Part shown: positions 18,441-26,768 of the stretch, piece by piece | How positions within the stretch are numbered: the first letter of the stretch is position 1 | How the letters are laid out: every line of letters starts with the position of its first letter | Origin: Rothia nasimurium | GTDB lineage: Bacteria > Actinomycetota > Actinomycetes > Actinomycetales > Micrococcaceae | Length of the DNA: 64,000 bases | Reading direction: 5' to 3' | Assembly: GCF_928392795.1 (NCBI RefSeq) | Contig: NZ_CAKMTJ010000004.1 | Location: 1 to 64,000 of the forward strand | Made by a program: the position numbers and the translations under genes | Notes under the pieces: generated by a model | The model's input: the letters and a program-made list of their open reading frames with translations, nothing else | What the model was told of the DNA's origin: nothing | The model's database searches: none

Positions 18441-18507
18441 TTGGCTTGCCCTGGCAGGGGTAAAGTGCGAAATGGGTAGGGTGGTTGCCCGTGCCATACT
18501 GGTAGCC

Positions 18508-19179
18508 ATGACAACCCTTCTCACCGCTGCGCCTGCCCTGCTCGGACTGGGACTCATGATGGGCTTTAGCCCCTCGCTCTACAGCATCACCTTTCTGGCG
18601 CTCATCAACGACCCCAGCAAAATGCACATCGTCCGCTGGATTAGTGGCGGGATTATCATAGGGGCCACTACCCTCGTCCTGCTCTTCCGCTTCGTTGACC
18701 CAGAGAACCTGATACAGCTGGTTCACAGCGATGCGAGCAAAATTCTCGTGCGAAAGAGCATTGATGCCGGTGCCGCCCTGCTGCTTGCACTATCGGCAGT
18801 TCTACTCTGGGTGCGCAGAAACCACCCCAAGAGGGCGTATAAGGTTAAAAACTCCCACCTCTCGCCCCGTAAAGCTGTGCTAGCAGGCTTCTTGAATTCG
18901 GCTATCGGATTGAGTTCGATGGCAACGATGTATATGGTGGGTCGTCTGCTCACAACGGTGAGCCACAACGCGGTTGAATGGGTACTGGCCTATCTCATCT
19001 TTACAGTCGGTATGGTTGGGCCCTACCTGCTACTCGAAGCAAGCTGGGATCGCTTCCCGGGCTTTGCTCACGCTGTCACAGGTGCGCTTACAAGGATTAA
19101 GAATGCCAACCTGACCGCTCTCTATAGCCTGATGTTGCTAGTAGGGGCAGTCTTCTTTGGGGTGCTGACTGCTCGTTAG
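18508..19179 (+). CDS. GAP/LysE-like integral membrane protein
   Basis: This 223-residue polytopic protein has about six hydrophobic segments (APALLGLGLMMGFSPSLYSI, ISGGIIIGATTLVLLF, AALLLALSAVLLWV, AVLAGFLNSAIGLSSMAT, VLAYLIFTVGMVGPYLLL, LTALYSLMLLVGAVFFGVL). This fits the GAP/LysE superfamily of exporters, named from a mycobacterial glycopeptidolipid export protein. The substrate is unknown. ATG 18508 is preferred over the GTG/ATG further upstream because the first transmembrane segment starts soon after it and a CATACT -10-like box ends 7 bases earlier, suggesting a leaderless message. It is not obviously linked to prpE. Confidence 0.75.
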   Translation: MTTLLTAAPALLGLGLMMGFSPSLYSITFLALINDPSKMHIVRWISGGIIIGATTLVLLFRFVDPENLIQLVHSDASKILVRKSIDAGAALLLALSAVLLWVRRNHPKRAYKVKNSHLSPRKAVLAGFLNSAIGLSSMATMYMVGRLLTTVSHNAVEWVLAYLIFTVGMVGPYLLLEASWDRFPGFAHAVTGALTRIKNANLTALYSLMLLVGAVFFGVLTAR

Positions 19180-19220
19180 TTGGGGAAGATTTGATTCATG
19201 TTGATTCACACCCTATATTT

Positions 19221-19243
19221 GTATCTGTTCCTAAAACAAATAC
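19221..19243. promoter_or_regulatory. Inverted-repeat operator upstream of the Rrf2 gene
   Basis: GTATCTGTT and AACAAATAC form an imperfect inverted repeat (8 of 9 pairs) with a 5-base centre. It ends 14 bases before the Rrf2 start and just upstream of the ribosome site AAAAAGGA. This placement is typical for autorepression by Rrf2 dimers. Confidence 0.68.
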
Positions 19244-19257
19244 AAAAAGGATGTTCT

Positions 19258-19692
19258 GTGGATACCAAGTTCTCGGTCGCCGTACACACCCTGGTCATGC
19301 TCTCGGAAGCCGACGACAAACTCACCTCCGAAACCATCGCGGCCAGCGTAGGAACTAACGCCAGCTACATCCGCAAAATCATTTCCCTGCTTAAGAAAGC
19401 AGACCTGCTCGACCGCGTCCCTGGCAGCTTCGACTACCAGCTCGGTAAGCCAAAAACCGAGATGACCCTGCTCGATATCTACCGGGCCGTTAACCCCAAC
19501 ATCCACATTGATACCCACCAAAACGCCAACCCGGAATGCCCGGTAGGGGGCCACATTAATTCGGTGCTCGACCCCATCGCCGCCCGCGCCGAACAGGCCA
19601 TGACCGACCAGTTAGCAGGAATCACCCTGGATGCGGTCATCGAAGATATTAGGGCCAGCTACCTAGCAGCCCACCCCGACGCTCAAATTTAA
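19258..19692 (+). CDS. Rrf2 family transcriptional regulator (YwnA-like)
   Basis: This 144-residue Rrf2 regulator has a winged helix at 1-75 (FSVAVHTLVMLSEADDKLTS, then SVGTNASYIRKIISLLKKADL) and a short C-terminal part. Only one Cys is visible (NPECPVGG), so an Fe-S cluster with three Cys, as in IscR or NsrR, is unlikely; a single-Cys redox sensor is possible. The start is GTG 19258 because AAAAAGGA lies 7-14 bases before it; the longer frame begins in the operator. It leads a probable operon with a quinone oxidoreductase and an alpha/beta hydrolase (37-base gap), suggesting an electrophile or quinone stress circuit. That link is inferred. Confidence 0.87.
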   Translation: MDTKFSVAVHTLVMLSEADDKLTSETIAASVGTNASYIRKIISLLKKADLLDRVPGSFDYQLGKPKTEMTLLDIYRAVNPNIHIDTHQNANPECPVGGHINSVLDPIAARAEQAMTDQLAGITLDAVIEDIRASYLAAHPDAQI

Positions 19693-19729
19693 CATCGCCT
19701 CCACCATCACCCACCCGAAAGAGAAAACC

Positions 19730-20731
19730 ATGAAAGCCTTTACCCTCACCTCCTACGCCAACGGCGGTGCCACTCAGTGGGCGGACGTCCCCACCCCCGT
19801 CGCCGGGCCCGGCCAGGTGGTTATTGGCGTCCGCGCCGCAGGCCTCAACCCGCTTGATGCCATGATTGCCCGCGGTGATTTCAAGCAGCTCCTGCCCTAC
19901 AAGCTCCCCCTCATCCTGGGGCAGGAAGTCGCCGGGGACGTCCTCACCGTCGGTAGCGGCGTCACCGACTACTCGGTAGGGGATAAGGTCTTTACCCGCC
20001 TGCCTATCGACGTTACCGGCGGATTTGCCGAACAGGTCGCTGTAGACGCTGCCCAGGTTGCGCCCATGCCTGCCAATCTGACCTACGCTGAAGCTGCTGG
20101 CCTGCCCCTCGTCCTGCTGACCGCTATCCAGGCCTTCACCGAAAAGGCTCCCATCAAGCCCGGCGATAAGGTCTTCATCCAGGGCGGTACCGGTGGATTG
20201 GGCTCTATCGCTATCCAGGTCGCCAAGTATCTGGGCGCAACCGTCGCCACCACCGTCAGCACCAAGAACGTCGAGCTGGCTAAGACCCTGGGCGCCGATG
20301 TGGTCATCGACTACCGCACCCAGAACTACGAGGAGCACATCTCGGGCTACGACATCGTGCTCGACACCCTGGGTAAGGGGGAAACCACTCGCTCCATGAA
20401 GGTACTGGCACCCGGCGGCACCCTGGTGACCGTGGTTGGCGCCCCCGACACCGACTTCGCCGCCCAGCTCGGTAAGAAGGCCCTGACCCCGGTCATGTGG
20501 TTCCTCAGCCGAAAAGAGCGGGCTGCTGCCAAGAAGCTCGGCGTGACCTACAAGTTCCTCTTCATGCGGGCTGAGGCAGACCAGCTCAAGAACTACACAC
20601 CCGCCATCGAATCTGGCGCTATTAAGCCCCTGGTCGCCCAGACCCTACCCTTTGACCGCCTGGAAGAAGCCCTCAACCTGCTCGCCGCAGGTAAGGGCGG
20701 CCCCGGCAAAATCGTCGTTGAAATGAACTAA
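19730..20731 (+). CDS. Zinc-less NADPH:quinone oxidoreductase (MDR superfamily)
   Basis: This 333-residue medium-chain dehydrogenase/reductase is of the quinone reductase type. The N-terminal GroES-like domain contains AAGLNPLDAMIARGDF and LGQEVAGDV. The Rossmann fold carries the NADPH loop IQGGTGGLGSIAIQVAKYLGA around 148-168. The zinc-binding Cys/His residues of alcohol dehydrogenases are missing. Such enzymes reduce quinones, enones or nitro compounds with NADPH. AAAGAG precedes the ATG. It is the middle gene of the Rrf2 operon, 12 bases from the hydrolase gene. Confidence 0.9.
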   Translation: MKAFTLTSYANGGATQWADVPTPVAGPGQVVIGVRAAGLNPLDAMIARGDFKQLLPYKLPLILGQEVAGDVLTVGSGVTDYSVGDKVFTRLPIDVTGGFAEQVAVDAAQVAPMPANLTYAEAAGLPLVLLTAIQAFTEKAPIKPGDKVFIQGGTGGLGSIAIQVAKYLGATVATTVSTKNVELAKTLGADVVIDYRTQNYEEHISGYDIVLDTLGKGETTRSMKVLAPGGTLVTVVGAPDTDFAAQLGKKALTPVMWFLSRKERAAAKKLGVTYKFLFMRAEADQLKNYTPAIESGAIKPLVAQTLPFDRLEEALNLLAAGKGGPGKIVVEMN

Positions 20732-20743
20732 GGAAGAACCACC

Positions 20744-21598
20744 ATGACCCTGCTCTACCAGCAAGCCCCCAACCAGGCCGTCACCGCCGCAGACGGCACC
20801 GTCTTTGCCTACCGGGAATTCGGCCAAACCGACAGCACCGCAACCCCGGTCGTCCTCTTCGTCCACCTGGCCGCCACTCTCGAAAACTGGGACCCCCGCC
20901 TAGTCGACCAGATTGGTGCCCACCACCGCGTCATTGCCTTTGACAACAAGGGCGTAGGCGGATCCTCCGGCAAGGTTCCCACCTCCATCAAGGGCATGGC
21001 AGACCAAGCCCTCAACTTCATCGATGCTATGGGGTTCACCCGTATCAAGCTCTTCTCCTTCTCCCTGGGCGGCTTCATCGCCCAGGAGGTTGTAGAACAG
21101 CGCCCCGAACTGGTCGAAAAGCTGGTGCTCACCGGCACCGGCGGACGCGGCGGGGCAGGCATTTCCCAGGTCGTTGGGGTGACCTTCGCCGACATCGCTC
21201 GCGCCCTTGTTGCCCGCACCGATCCCAAGCGCTACCTCTTCTTCAACCACGATGCCGAAGGCGGTGCAGCTGCTCAGGAATTCCTGGACTCCATCAACGC
21301 CCGCACCCTCGACAAAGATAAGCCCATGAGCCCCCTGGGCTTCCTCACCCAGCTCGCCGCCATCTACCGCTGGGGCAAAAAGCCCAAGGCCCAGCTGGCG
21401 TCCTTTATCACTATGCCCACCCTCATCGCTAACGGAGATGTCGACCGCATGGTGCCCACCGAAAACTCCTACGAGCTGCACCATCGTATCCCCGGCAGCG
21501 AACTGGTGATTTACGAGAACTCCGGCCACGGCGGAGTCTTCCAGTACCACCGGGAATTTGGTGCCAAGCTCGTTGACTTCCTAGCCGACGAAAACTAG
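20744..21598 (+). CDS. Alpha/beta hydrolase
   Basis: This 284-residue alpha/beta-fold hydrolase has an oxyanion strand (VVLFVHLAATLENWDPRL) and an elbow SFSLGGFIAQEV with Ser near residue 104 as nucleophile. The acid (Asp in IANGDVDRMVP) and the His (NSGHGGVFQ) complete the triad. The HG motif of most family members is replaced by VHLA. The substrate is unknown; an ester, lactone or haloperoxidase-like role is possible. It is translationally close (12 bases) to the quinone oxidoreductase. GGAAGAACC precedes the ATG. The Rrf2 operator upstream probably controls it. Confidence 0.88.
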   Translation: MTLLYQQAPNQAVTAADGTVFAYREFGQTDSTATPVVLFVHLAATLENWDPRLVDQIGAHHRVIAFDNKGVGGSSGKVPTSIKGMADQALNFIDAMGFTRIKLFSFSLGGFIAQEVVEQRPELVEKLVLTGTGGRGGAGISQVVGVTFADIARALVARTDPKRYLFFNHDAEGGAAAQEFLDSINARTLDKDKPMSPLGFLTQLAAIYRWGKKPKAQLASFITMPTLIANGDVDRMVPTENSYELHHRIPGSELVIYENSGHGGVFQYHREFGAKLVDFLADEN

Positions 21599-21626
21599 CC
21601 CGCCCCGGACGAGAAAAGGACCTCAC

Positions 21627-21683
21627 AGGACGCCGCCCTCCGCCTTCCTTCCCAGAGGCAGGGGGAGCGGGGCGCGGCGTCCT
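21627..21683 (+). terminator. GC-rich hairpin after the hydrolase gene
   Basis: AGGACGCCGC (21627-21636) pairs with GCGGCGTCCT (21674-21683), with further GC pairing inside. It carries the recurring GGACGCC/GGCGTCC signal as an inverted pair. No strong T-run follows, so termination efficiency is uncertain. Confidence 0.6.
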
Positions 21684-21756
21684 ACCCTCCACACCTCTCG
21701 CCAGCACCTGGCAACAGGCAAGAGAAAGAAGGCTAGGCGGAGCTGGCGGAGAAGAC

Positions 21757-21784
21757 TTGCACCCACCGGCTAAACTGGTAGGTA
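21757..21784 (+). promoter_or_regulatory. Candidate parA promoter
   Basis: TTGCAC at 21757-21762 and TAGGTA at 21779-21784 are 16 bases apart, 33 bases before the parA start, with AAAGGTGA as ribosome site. The -10 is weak. Confidence 0.4.
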
Positions 21785-21816
21785 AAAGTCTTGAACCCAA
21801 CCAAAGGTGAAACACA

Positions 21817-22677
21817 GTGACTGAAACCGGCGCTGAGCAGCTCGGCCCCACCGGCCGCCCCCTGCGCATCTACCCCGACCCCGCCCCCCTCTCCACCCAC
21901 GGGCCCGCCCGCATCATCTCTATGGTCAACCAAAAGGGCGGCGTCGGAAAAACCACCTCCACCATCAACCTCGGTGCCGCGCTCGCAGAAGCCGGACGCC
22001 GCGTCCTACTCGTCGACTTCGACCCCCAGGGCGCGCTGTCCGCCGGTTTCGGCGCCAACCCCCACGAACTCGACCTCACCGTCTACAACGTCATGATGGA
22101 CCGCAAGGTCGATATCCGCGAGGTTATCCAGAGCACCGAATTCGAGAACATCGACCTGCTCCCCGCCAACATCGACCTCTCCGCAGCCGAAGTGCAGCTG
22201 GTCAACGAGGTCGCCCGCGAGCAGGTTCTCGCCAGCGCCCTGCGCAAGGTCGAAAACGACTACGACGTGATTCTGATTGACTGCCAGCCCTCCCTGGGCC
22301 TACTCACCGTCAACGCCCTGACCGCCAGCCACGGCGTCATCATCCCGCTCATCTGCGAGTTCTTCGCCCTGCGCGCGGTAGCCCTGCTGGTGGACTCCAT
22401 TGAAAAGGTGCAGGACCGCCTGAACCCCAAGCTCGAAATCGACGGCGTGCTGGCCACCATGTTCGACTCCCGCACCCTGCACTCAAAAGAGGTGCTGGCC
22501 CGTATCGTTGACGCCTTTGGAGACAAGGTCTTCGACACCGTCATCAAGCGCACCGTTAAGTTCCCCGATGCCTCCGTCTCGGCAGAGCCTATCCTGTCGT
22601 ACGCCTCGAACCACCCCGGTGCCGAGGCCTACCGTCAGCTGGCCCGCGAGCTGATCTCCCGCGGCGGCGCCCCCTAA
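21817..22677 (+). CDS. ParA/Soj family ATPase adjacent to scpAB
   Basis: This 286-residue ParA-family P-loop ATPase carries a deviant Walker A (NQKGGVGKTTSTINLGAALA) near 45-64 and the DFDPQGALSAGFG Walker A' region. A Walker B-type strand (DVILIDCQPSLGLLTVNAL) follows. There is no adjacent parB. In Actinobacteria this ParA-like protein sits beside scpA-scpB and is separate from the origin-linked parAB pair. A role in chromosome segregation or positioning of condensin is inferred. The start is GTG 21817, with AAAGGTGA 9-12 bases upstream. The first 30 residues form a Pro-rich N-terminal tail. Confidence 0.9.
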   Translation: MTETGAEQLGPTGRPLRIYPDPAPLSTHGPARIISMVNQKGGVGKTTSTINLGAALAEAGRRVLLVDFDPQGALSAGFGANPHELDLTVYNVMMDRKVDIREVIQSTEFENIDLLPANIDLSAAEVQLVNEVAREQVLASALRKVENDYDVILIDCQPSLGLLTVNALTASHGVIIPLICEFFALRAVALLVDSIEKVQDRLNPKLEIDGVLATMFDSRTLHSKEVLARIVDAFGDKVFDTVIKRTVKFPDASVSAEPILSYASNHPGAEAYRQLARELISRGGAP

Positions 22678-22830
22678 ACGCACCTGCCCCTATGCTCTAG
22701 GCTACTTTTGCCCGTCTGCCCTTGAAGAACCTCGGGGCAGGCGGGCACAATGGTTAAAACACAGAAAAAGAACGGCTTGAATGAGAAGCCGCCGAATCCT
22801 GGCTCAAAGACCTACAGGAGACTCGCTGCC

Positions 22831-23661
22831 GTGACGGTACCGAACACACTTACCGAGAGCGCCCCTGCGCCCTTTACGCTCACCCTGAGCAACTTCGAAG
22901 GCCCCTTCGATCTGCTGCTCACCCTGATTTCCCGCCGTAAACTCGATATCACCGATATCGCCCTGGCCGAAGTCACCGACGAATTTCTCACCTACATTCG
23001 CCCCCTGCTTGAAGACGGCAGCGATGCCGCCCTCAACACCGCAAGCGACTTCCTCGTCACCGCTTCCACCCTGCTCGAACTCAAAACAGCGCGACTGCTC
23101 CCGCGCAGCGACAAAGCTCTAGCCGCTAACCCCGACCTGCTTGAAGCCCGCGACCTGCTCTTTGCCCGCCTGCTTCAGTACCGGGCCTACCGCGAGGTGG
23201 CAAGCGTGCTCGAAGAGCGCTTCACCGCAGAAAATCAGCGCTTTTCCCGCACCGTAGCCCTCGAACCGGCCTTCACCAAGGTGCTACCCGAGCTGGTCTT
23301 CGACCTGACCCCGCAGGCATTTGCTGAGATTGCCGCCCGCGCCCTGCGCCTGCACGAAGACCCCGACATCGAGCCGGAACCCGAGCACATCGACACCGGC
23401 CACATCTACACCCCGGCCACCACCATCGCAGCCGAAGAAGCGACGCTACTGGCCAAGCTGGGGGAGAGCGGCGGGCAGTTGAGCTTCGCCGAGGCCTGTG
23501 CGGACGCCGCCAGCCGCGAAGTCGTGGCCGTCCGTTTTCTTGCGGTTCTAGAACTCTATAAAGAGGGCAAACTCGCCGTAGAACAGGGCCAGGCCCTGGG
23601 CCCCATCACCCTGCGCCTTGAAAGCTCAGCAACCGCCCACCGGGAAGGAGAGACAGAATGA
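22831..23661 (+). CDS. scpA: Segregation and condensation protein A
   Basis: This 276-residue kleisin bridges the SMC heads in the bacterial condensin. The N-terminal SMC-neck-binding domain shows FEGPFDLLLTLISRRKLDITDIALAEVTDEFL, and the C-terminal winged helix shows SFAEACADAASREVVAVRFLAVLELYKEGKLAVEQ. GTG 22831 is preferred over ATG 22750: AGGAG lies at 22816-22820, and the 27 extra residues (Lys/Pro-rich) are not family-like. It overlaps scpB by four bases (ATGA) for coupled translation. Confidence 0.93.
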   Translation: MTVPNTLTESAPAPFTLTLSNFEGPFDLLLTLISRRKLDITDIALAEVTDEFLTYIRPLLEDGSDAALNTASDFLVTASTLLELKTARLLPRSDKALAANPDLLEARDLLFARLLQYRAYREVASVLEERFTAENQRFSRTVALEPAFTKVLPELVFDLTPQAFAEIAARALRLHEDPDIEPEPEHIDTGHIYTPATTIAAEEATLLAKLGESGGQLSFAEACADAASREVVAVRFLAVLELYKEGKLAVEQGQALGPITLRLESSATAHREGETE

Positions 23662-24461
23662 GCGGGAACCCCGACTACACCGACGATGACCTCAAGATTC
23701 TGCTCTCCGGCAGCTGGGACGCTGAACCGGAGCCGGAGCCCGAAGCTGAGCCAGCACCGCAGCCCGAGCCAGTACCAGAAGAAACCTCCCCGGTAGCACC
23801 CCAACCCGTTACCAAGCCAGCGAAAGCCGCTCCGCAGGTGGCGGCGTCCGCCCACGAACTCAACCGAGTTGAGCTCCAGCCCGGCGGCGTGAAAGCCGCT
23901 ATCGAGGCGATTTTGGCGGTAGCCGATGTGCCGGTGAGCGTCCGTGAGTTCGCGGCGGCCCTGATCGTCTCAGAACGAGCCATCGAAACCGCCCTCGACG
24001 AGCTGATGCGCGACTACGACGGCTACGACGATGCCACCGGCACCCACGAGCCCCGCGGCTTTGAACTCCGCCAAGTGGCAGGTGGCTGGCGGCTCTACTC
24101 CCGGGCTGATTTTTCACCCTGGGTCAGCCGGTTCGTGGTGGGCTCCCAGACCGTCAAACTCACCAAGGCAGCCCTCGAAACCCTGGCCGTCATTGCCTAC
24201 CAGCAACCGGCCACCAAGGCCTATATTGCCCAGGTACGCGGGGTTTCGGCAGACGCGGCGGTGCGCAACCTCCTACAGCGCGGCCTCATCACCGAGACCG
24301 TTCCCGATGAAACCGGGGCCACCCAGTACATCACCACCGACACCCTGCTTGAAAAGCTGGGGCTGAACTCCCTCGACGAGCTTCCCGCCCTGGCCCCCTA
24401 CCTGCCCGACCCCCACGAGGTGGGCAGCAGCACCACCCTAGACTTGGATGACCCCAGCTAG
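23658..24461 (+). CDS. scpB: Segregation and condensation protein B
   Basis: This 267-residue partner of ScpA has two winged helices in the core at about 75-240 (IEAILAVADVPVSVREFA, then LTKAALETLAVIAYQQPATKAYIAQVRGV). The first 60 residues are an unusual Glu/Pro repeat-rich linker (PEPEPEAEPAPQPEPVPEE) not found in shorter ScpB proteins. Overlap with scpA and codirectional rluB support co-expression. ScpB dimers bind ScpA to complete the condensin. Confidence 0.94.
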   Translation: MSGNPDYTDDDLKILLSGSWDAEPEPEPEAEPAPQPEPVPEETSPVAPQPVTKPAKAAPQVAASAHELNRVELQPGGVKAAIEAILAVADVPVSVREFAAALIVSERAIETALDELMRDYDGYDDATGTHEPRGFELRQVAGGWRLYSRADFSPWVSRFVVGSQTVKLTKAALETLAVIAYQQPATKAYIAQVRGVSADAAVRNLLQRGLITETVPDETGATQYITTDTLLEKLGLNSLDELPALAPYLPDPHEVGSSTTLDLDDPS

Positions 24462-24520
24462 CGCACACGCTAGCTGCGGCATCACCAGAAACTACGACAC
24501 AGAGGAAAGAGATAAAAGAA

Positions 24521-25603
24521 ATGGCATACGGAAACAACTCATCACGAGGTAACTCAAACCGCGGCGGCCGCCCCGGTGCAGGCAAGGCAGGAGCCGGACG
24601 CGGCGGCAAGGGTTTTGCCGGCGCTGGCAAGAGCGGAGCAGGTAAGGGCGGTTCAGGTCGTTCAGGTTTCGCCGGTAATAAGGGCGCTAAGCCCGGAACC
24701 CCCGGTGGCCCCCGCAAGGCCGGTACAGGTAAGGGCCCTAAGTTCCGCTCAGGCCAGCCCTTCGCTAAGGAAATGGGCGAGTTCCGCCCCGCTAACCGCG
24801 GCTCCAAGAACTTTGGCCCCCACCGTCCGCGCCGCCCCAAGAATGCGCCCGTTGACCACTACCCCTTCTACGACCATGAGGGCGTCCGCCTGCAGAAGGT
24901 CATGGCGTCCGCAGGTGTGGCCTCCCGCCGCGTCTGCGAAGAAATGATTGAAGAGGGCCGCGTGACCGTCAACGACGTCCTTGTAACCGAACTTGGCGTA
25001 CGCGTTAACCCCGACCAGGTCACTATCCAGGTTGACGGCATGACTATTCAGACCAACGACAAGCTGGTCTACATGGTGCTCAACAAGCCCGCCGGTGTCG
25101 TCTCAGCCATGGACGCCCCCGACGGCCGCCCCAACATCTCCAACTTCCTGCGCTCCTCCATGACCGAACGGGTCTTCCACGTCGGCCGCCTGGATGTTGA
25201 AACCGAAGGTCTGCTCCTGCTGACCAACGACGGCGAACTAGCCAACCGCCTGACCCACCCCTCCTACGAGGTGCCCAAGACCTACCTGGTGCAGGTACCC
25301 GGCCCCATGGAACCCGGTATCGGTGCAGCCATGAAGAAGGGCCTGCGCCTGGAGGACGGCGTCACCCGCGTTGACGAGTTCAAGCTGGTCGACTCAACCC
25401 CCGGCCACGTGCTTGTTGAGGTCACCATCCACTCCGGTAAGAACCGCATCATCCGCCGCATGTTCGAGCATGTCGGCTACCCCGTCGAGAAGCTCGTGCG
25501 CGTAGAGATGGGCCCCATCCACATCGGCTCCCAGAAGCAGGGCACCGTACGCAACCTGTCCAAGGTCGAAATCGGTAAGCTGCTGGCCTCGGTAGGCATG
25601 TAA
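24521..25603 (+). CDS. rluB: 23S rRNA pseudouridine synthase (RluB/RsuA family)
   Basis: This 360-residue RNA-modifying enzyme has a very basic Gly/Lys/Arg-rich N-terminal extension (1-105, GAGKAGAGRGGKGFAG-like repeats) that may hold it on rRNA. Next comes an S4 domain (VRLQKVMASAGVASRRVCEE, near 120-140). The catalytic domain follows, with GRLDVETEGLLLLTND containing the active-site Asp near 222, then KTYLVQVPG and SGKNRIIRRMFEHVGYPVEKL. The extension is common in Micrococcaceae but long here. It overlaps tyrA by one base (TAATG). The exact rRNA target is inferred from the family. Confidence 0.93.
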   Translation: MAYGNNSSRGNSNRGGRPGAGKAGAGRGGKGFAGAGKSGAGKGGSGRSGFAGNKGAKPGTPGGPRKAGTGKGPKFRSGQPFAKEMGEFRPANRGSKNFGPHRPRRPKNAPVDHYPFYDHEGVRLQKVMASAGVASRRVCEEMIEEGRVTVNDVLVTELGVRVNPDQVTIQVDGMTIQTNDKLVYMVLNKPAGVVSAMDAPDGRPNISNFLRSSMTERVFHVGRLDVETEGLLLLTNDGELANRLTHPSYEVPKTYLVQVPGPMEPGIGAAMKKGLRLEDGVTRVDEFKLVDSTPGHVLVEVTIHSGKNRIIRRMFEHVGYPVEKLVRVEMGPIHIGSQKQGTVRNLSKVEIGKLLASVGM

Positions 25604-26757
25604 TGAGCGGGTCACCCACCGTCTTCGACTCCCACCTGCACGGCCCCGTCCTAGTGATTGGTGCGGGTCTGCTGGGTGCCTCCATCGGGCTGGGCCTAAG
25701 CCACCGCGGCTACACGGTCTACATCTCCGATATCTCACCCACCACCGAAGCCGTCGCCGAAGACATCGGCGCCGGCACCTCCCTGCGGGCCCTAGCCAGC
25801 GAATGGCAAGGGAAAACAGGGCCGGACGCCCCCGACCAGCTGGAACTTACCCCTCAGCTGGTCGTCGTGGCGGCACCCCCGGACGTCACCGCCGACCTGG
25901 TGGTGCGCGCGCTCGCCGACTACCCGGCGTCCTTTGTCATCGACATAGCCTCGGTGAAGTCAGGTATCTTGAGCGCGGTGCGGGAAGCAGGGGCCGATGT
26001 GAGCCGCTACCTGGGCACCCACCCCATGGCCGGGCGCGAAAAATCCGGCCCCGTGGCTGCCCGCGGTGAGCTGTTTTCAGCCCGCCCCTGGGTACTTTGC
26101 GACCACGAGACGGTGCGCCCCGAACTGGTGAAGGTTGCCCAGCAGCTGGCAACCGAACTGGGCTCAACCATCACCCATATGGATGTGGAAGAGCACGACC
26201 GCACCGTCGCCCTGATTTCCCACGTTCCCCAGGTGATGAGTTCCCTGCTGGCCTCCCGCCTGCAGGATACTCCCCTCTATGCGCTCGGCCTGGCCGGGCA
26301 GGGCCTGCGTGATACTACCCGTATCGCAGCCTCAGACCCCGGGCTGTGGGTGCAGATCCTTTCGGCTAACGCGGAGCCCGTGGTGCAGACCCTTTACGGG
26401 GTACGCGAGGACCTAGAGCGCCTCATCAGCACCCTGGAAGCTCCCACCGCAGTCGGAGCCCGACTCGATATCGCCCAGCTCATGAGCGAGGGGAACTCGG
26501 GTGTGGCCCGCATACCCGGCAAACACGGCGGATCACCCTCCGCCTTTGCCCAGCTGACCGTGCTGGTGGACGACACCCCCGGTACCCTGGCCCGTCTGCT
26601 AGCTGAAATCGGCGAACTGGGCGTCAATCTGGAGGACTTACGCCTGGAACACTCAACCGGTGCCCAGGTGGGCATGGCTGAACTATCGGTGAACCCCAAC
26701 GAACACGAAAAACTGATCGAAGACCTCACCAGCCGCGGCTGGAAGGTCGTCAAGTAA
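25603..26757 (+). CDS. tyrA: Prephenate dehydrogenase
   Basis: This 384-residue enzyme oxidatively decarboxylates prephenate to 4-hydroxyphenylpyruvate for tyrosine synthesis. The N-terminal NAD(P)-binding fold begins VLVIGAGLLGASIGLGLSHRGY (10-31). The prephenate-binding helical domain contains GTHPMAGREKSGP (the conserved His and Arg region) and DRTVALISHVPQVMSSLLA. The C terminus (about 305-384) is an ACT domain (LTVLVDDTPGTLARLLAEIGELGVNLEDLRLE), which suggests feedback control by tyrosine. The tight overlap with rluB and 11-base gap to cmk put it in one operon. Confidence 0.94.
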   Translation: MSGSPTVFDSHLHGPVLVIGAGLLGASIGLGLSHRGYTVYISDISPTTEAVAEDIGAGTSLRALASEWQGKTGPDAPDQLELTPQLVVVAAPPDVTADLVVRALADYPASFVIDIASVKSGILSAVREAGADVSRYLGTHPMAGREKSGPVAARGELFSARPWVLCDHETVRPELVKVAQQLATELGSTITHMDVEEHDRTVALISHVPQVMSSLLASRLQDTPLYALGLAGQGLRDTTRIAASDPGLWVQILSANAEPVVQTLYGVREDLERLISTLEAPTAVGARLDIAQLMSEGNSGVARIPGKHGGSPSAFAQLTVLVDDTPGTLARLLAEIGELGVNLEDLRLEHSTGAQVGMAELSVNPNEHEKLIEDLTSRGWKVVK

Positions 26758-26768
26758 GGAAGAAAACT

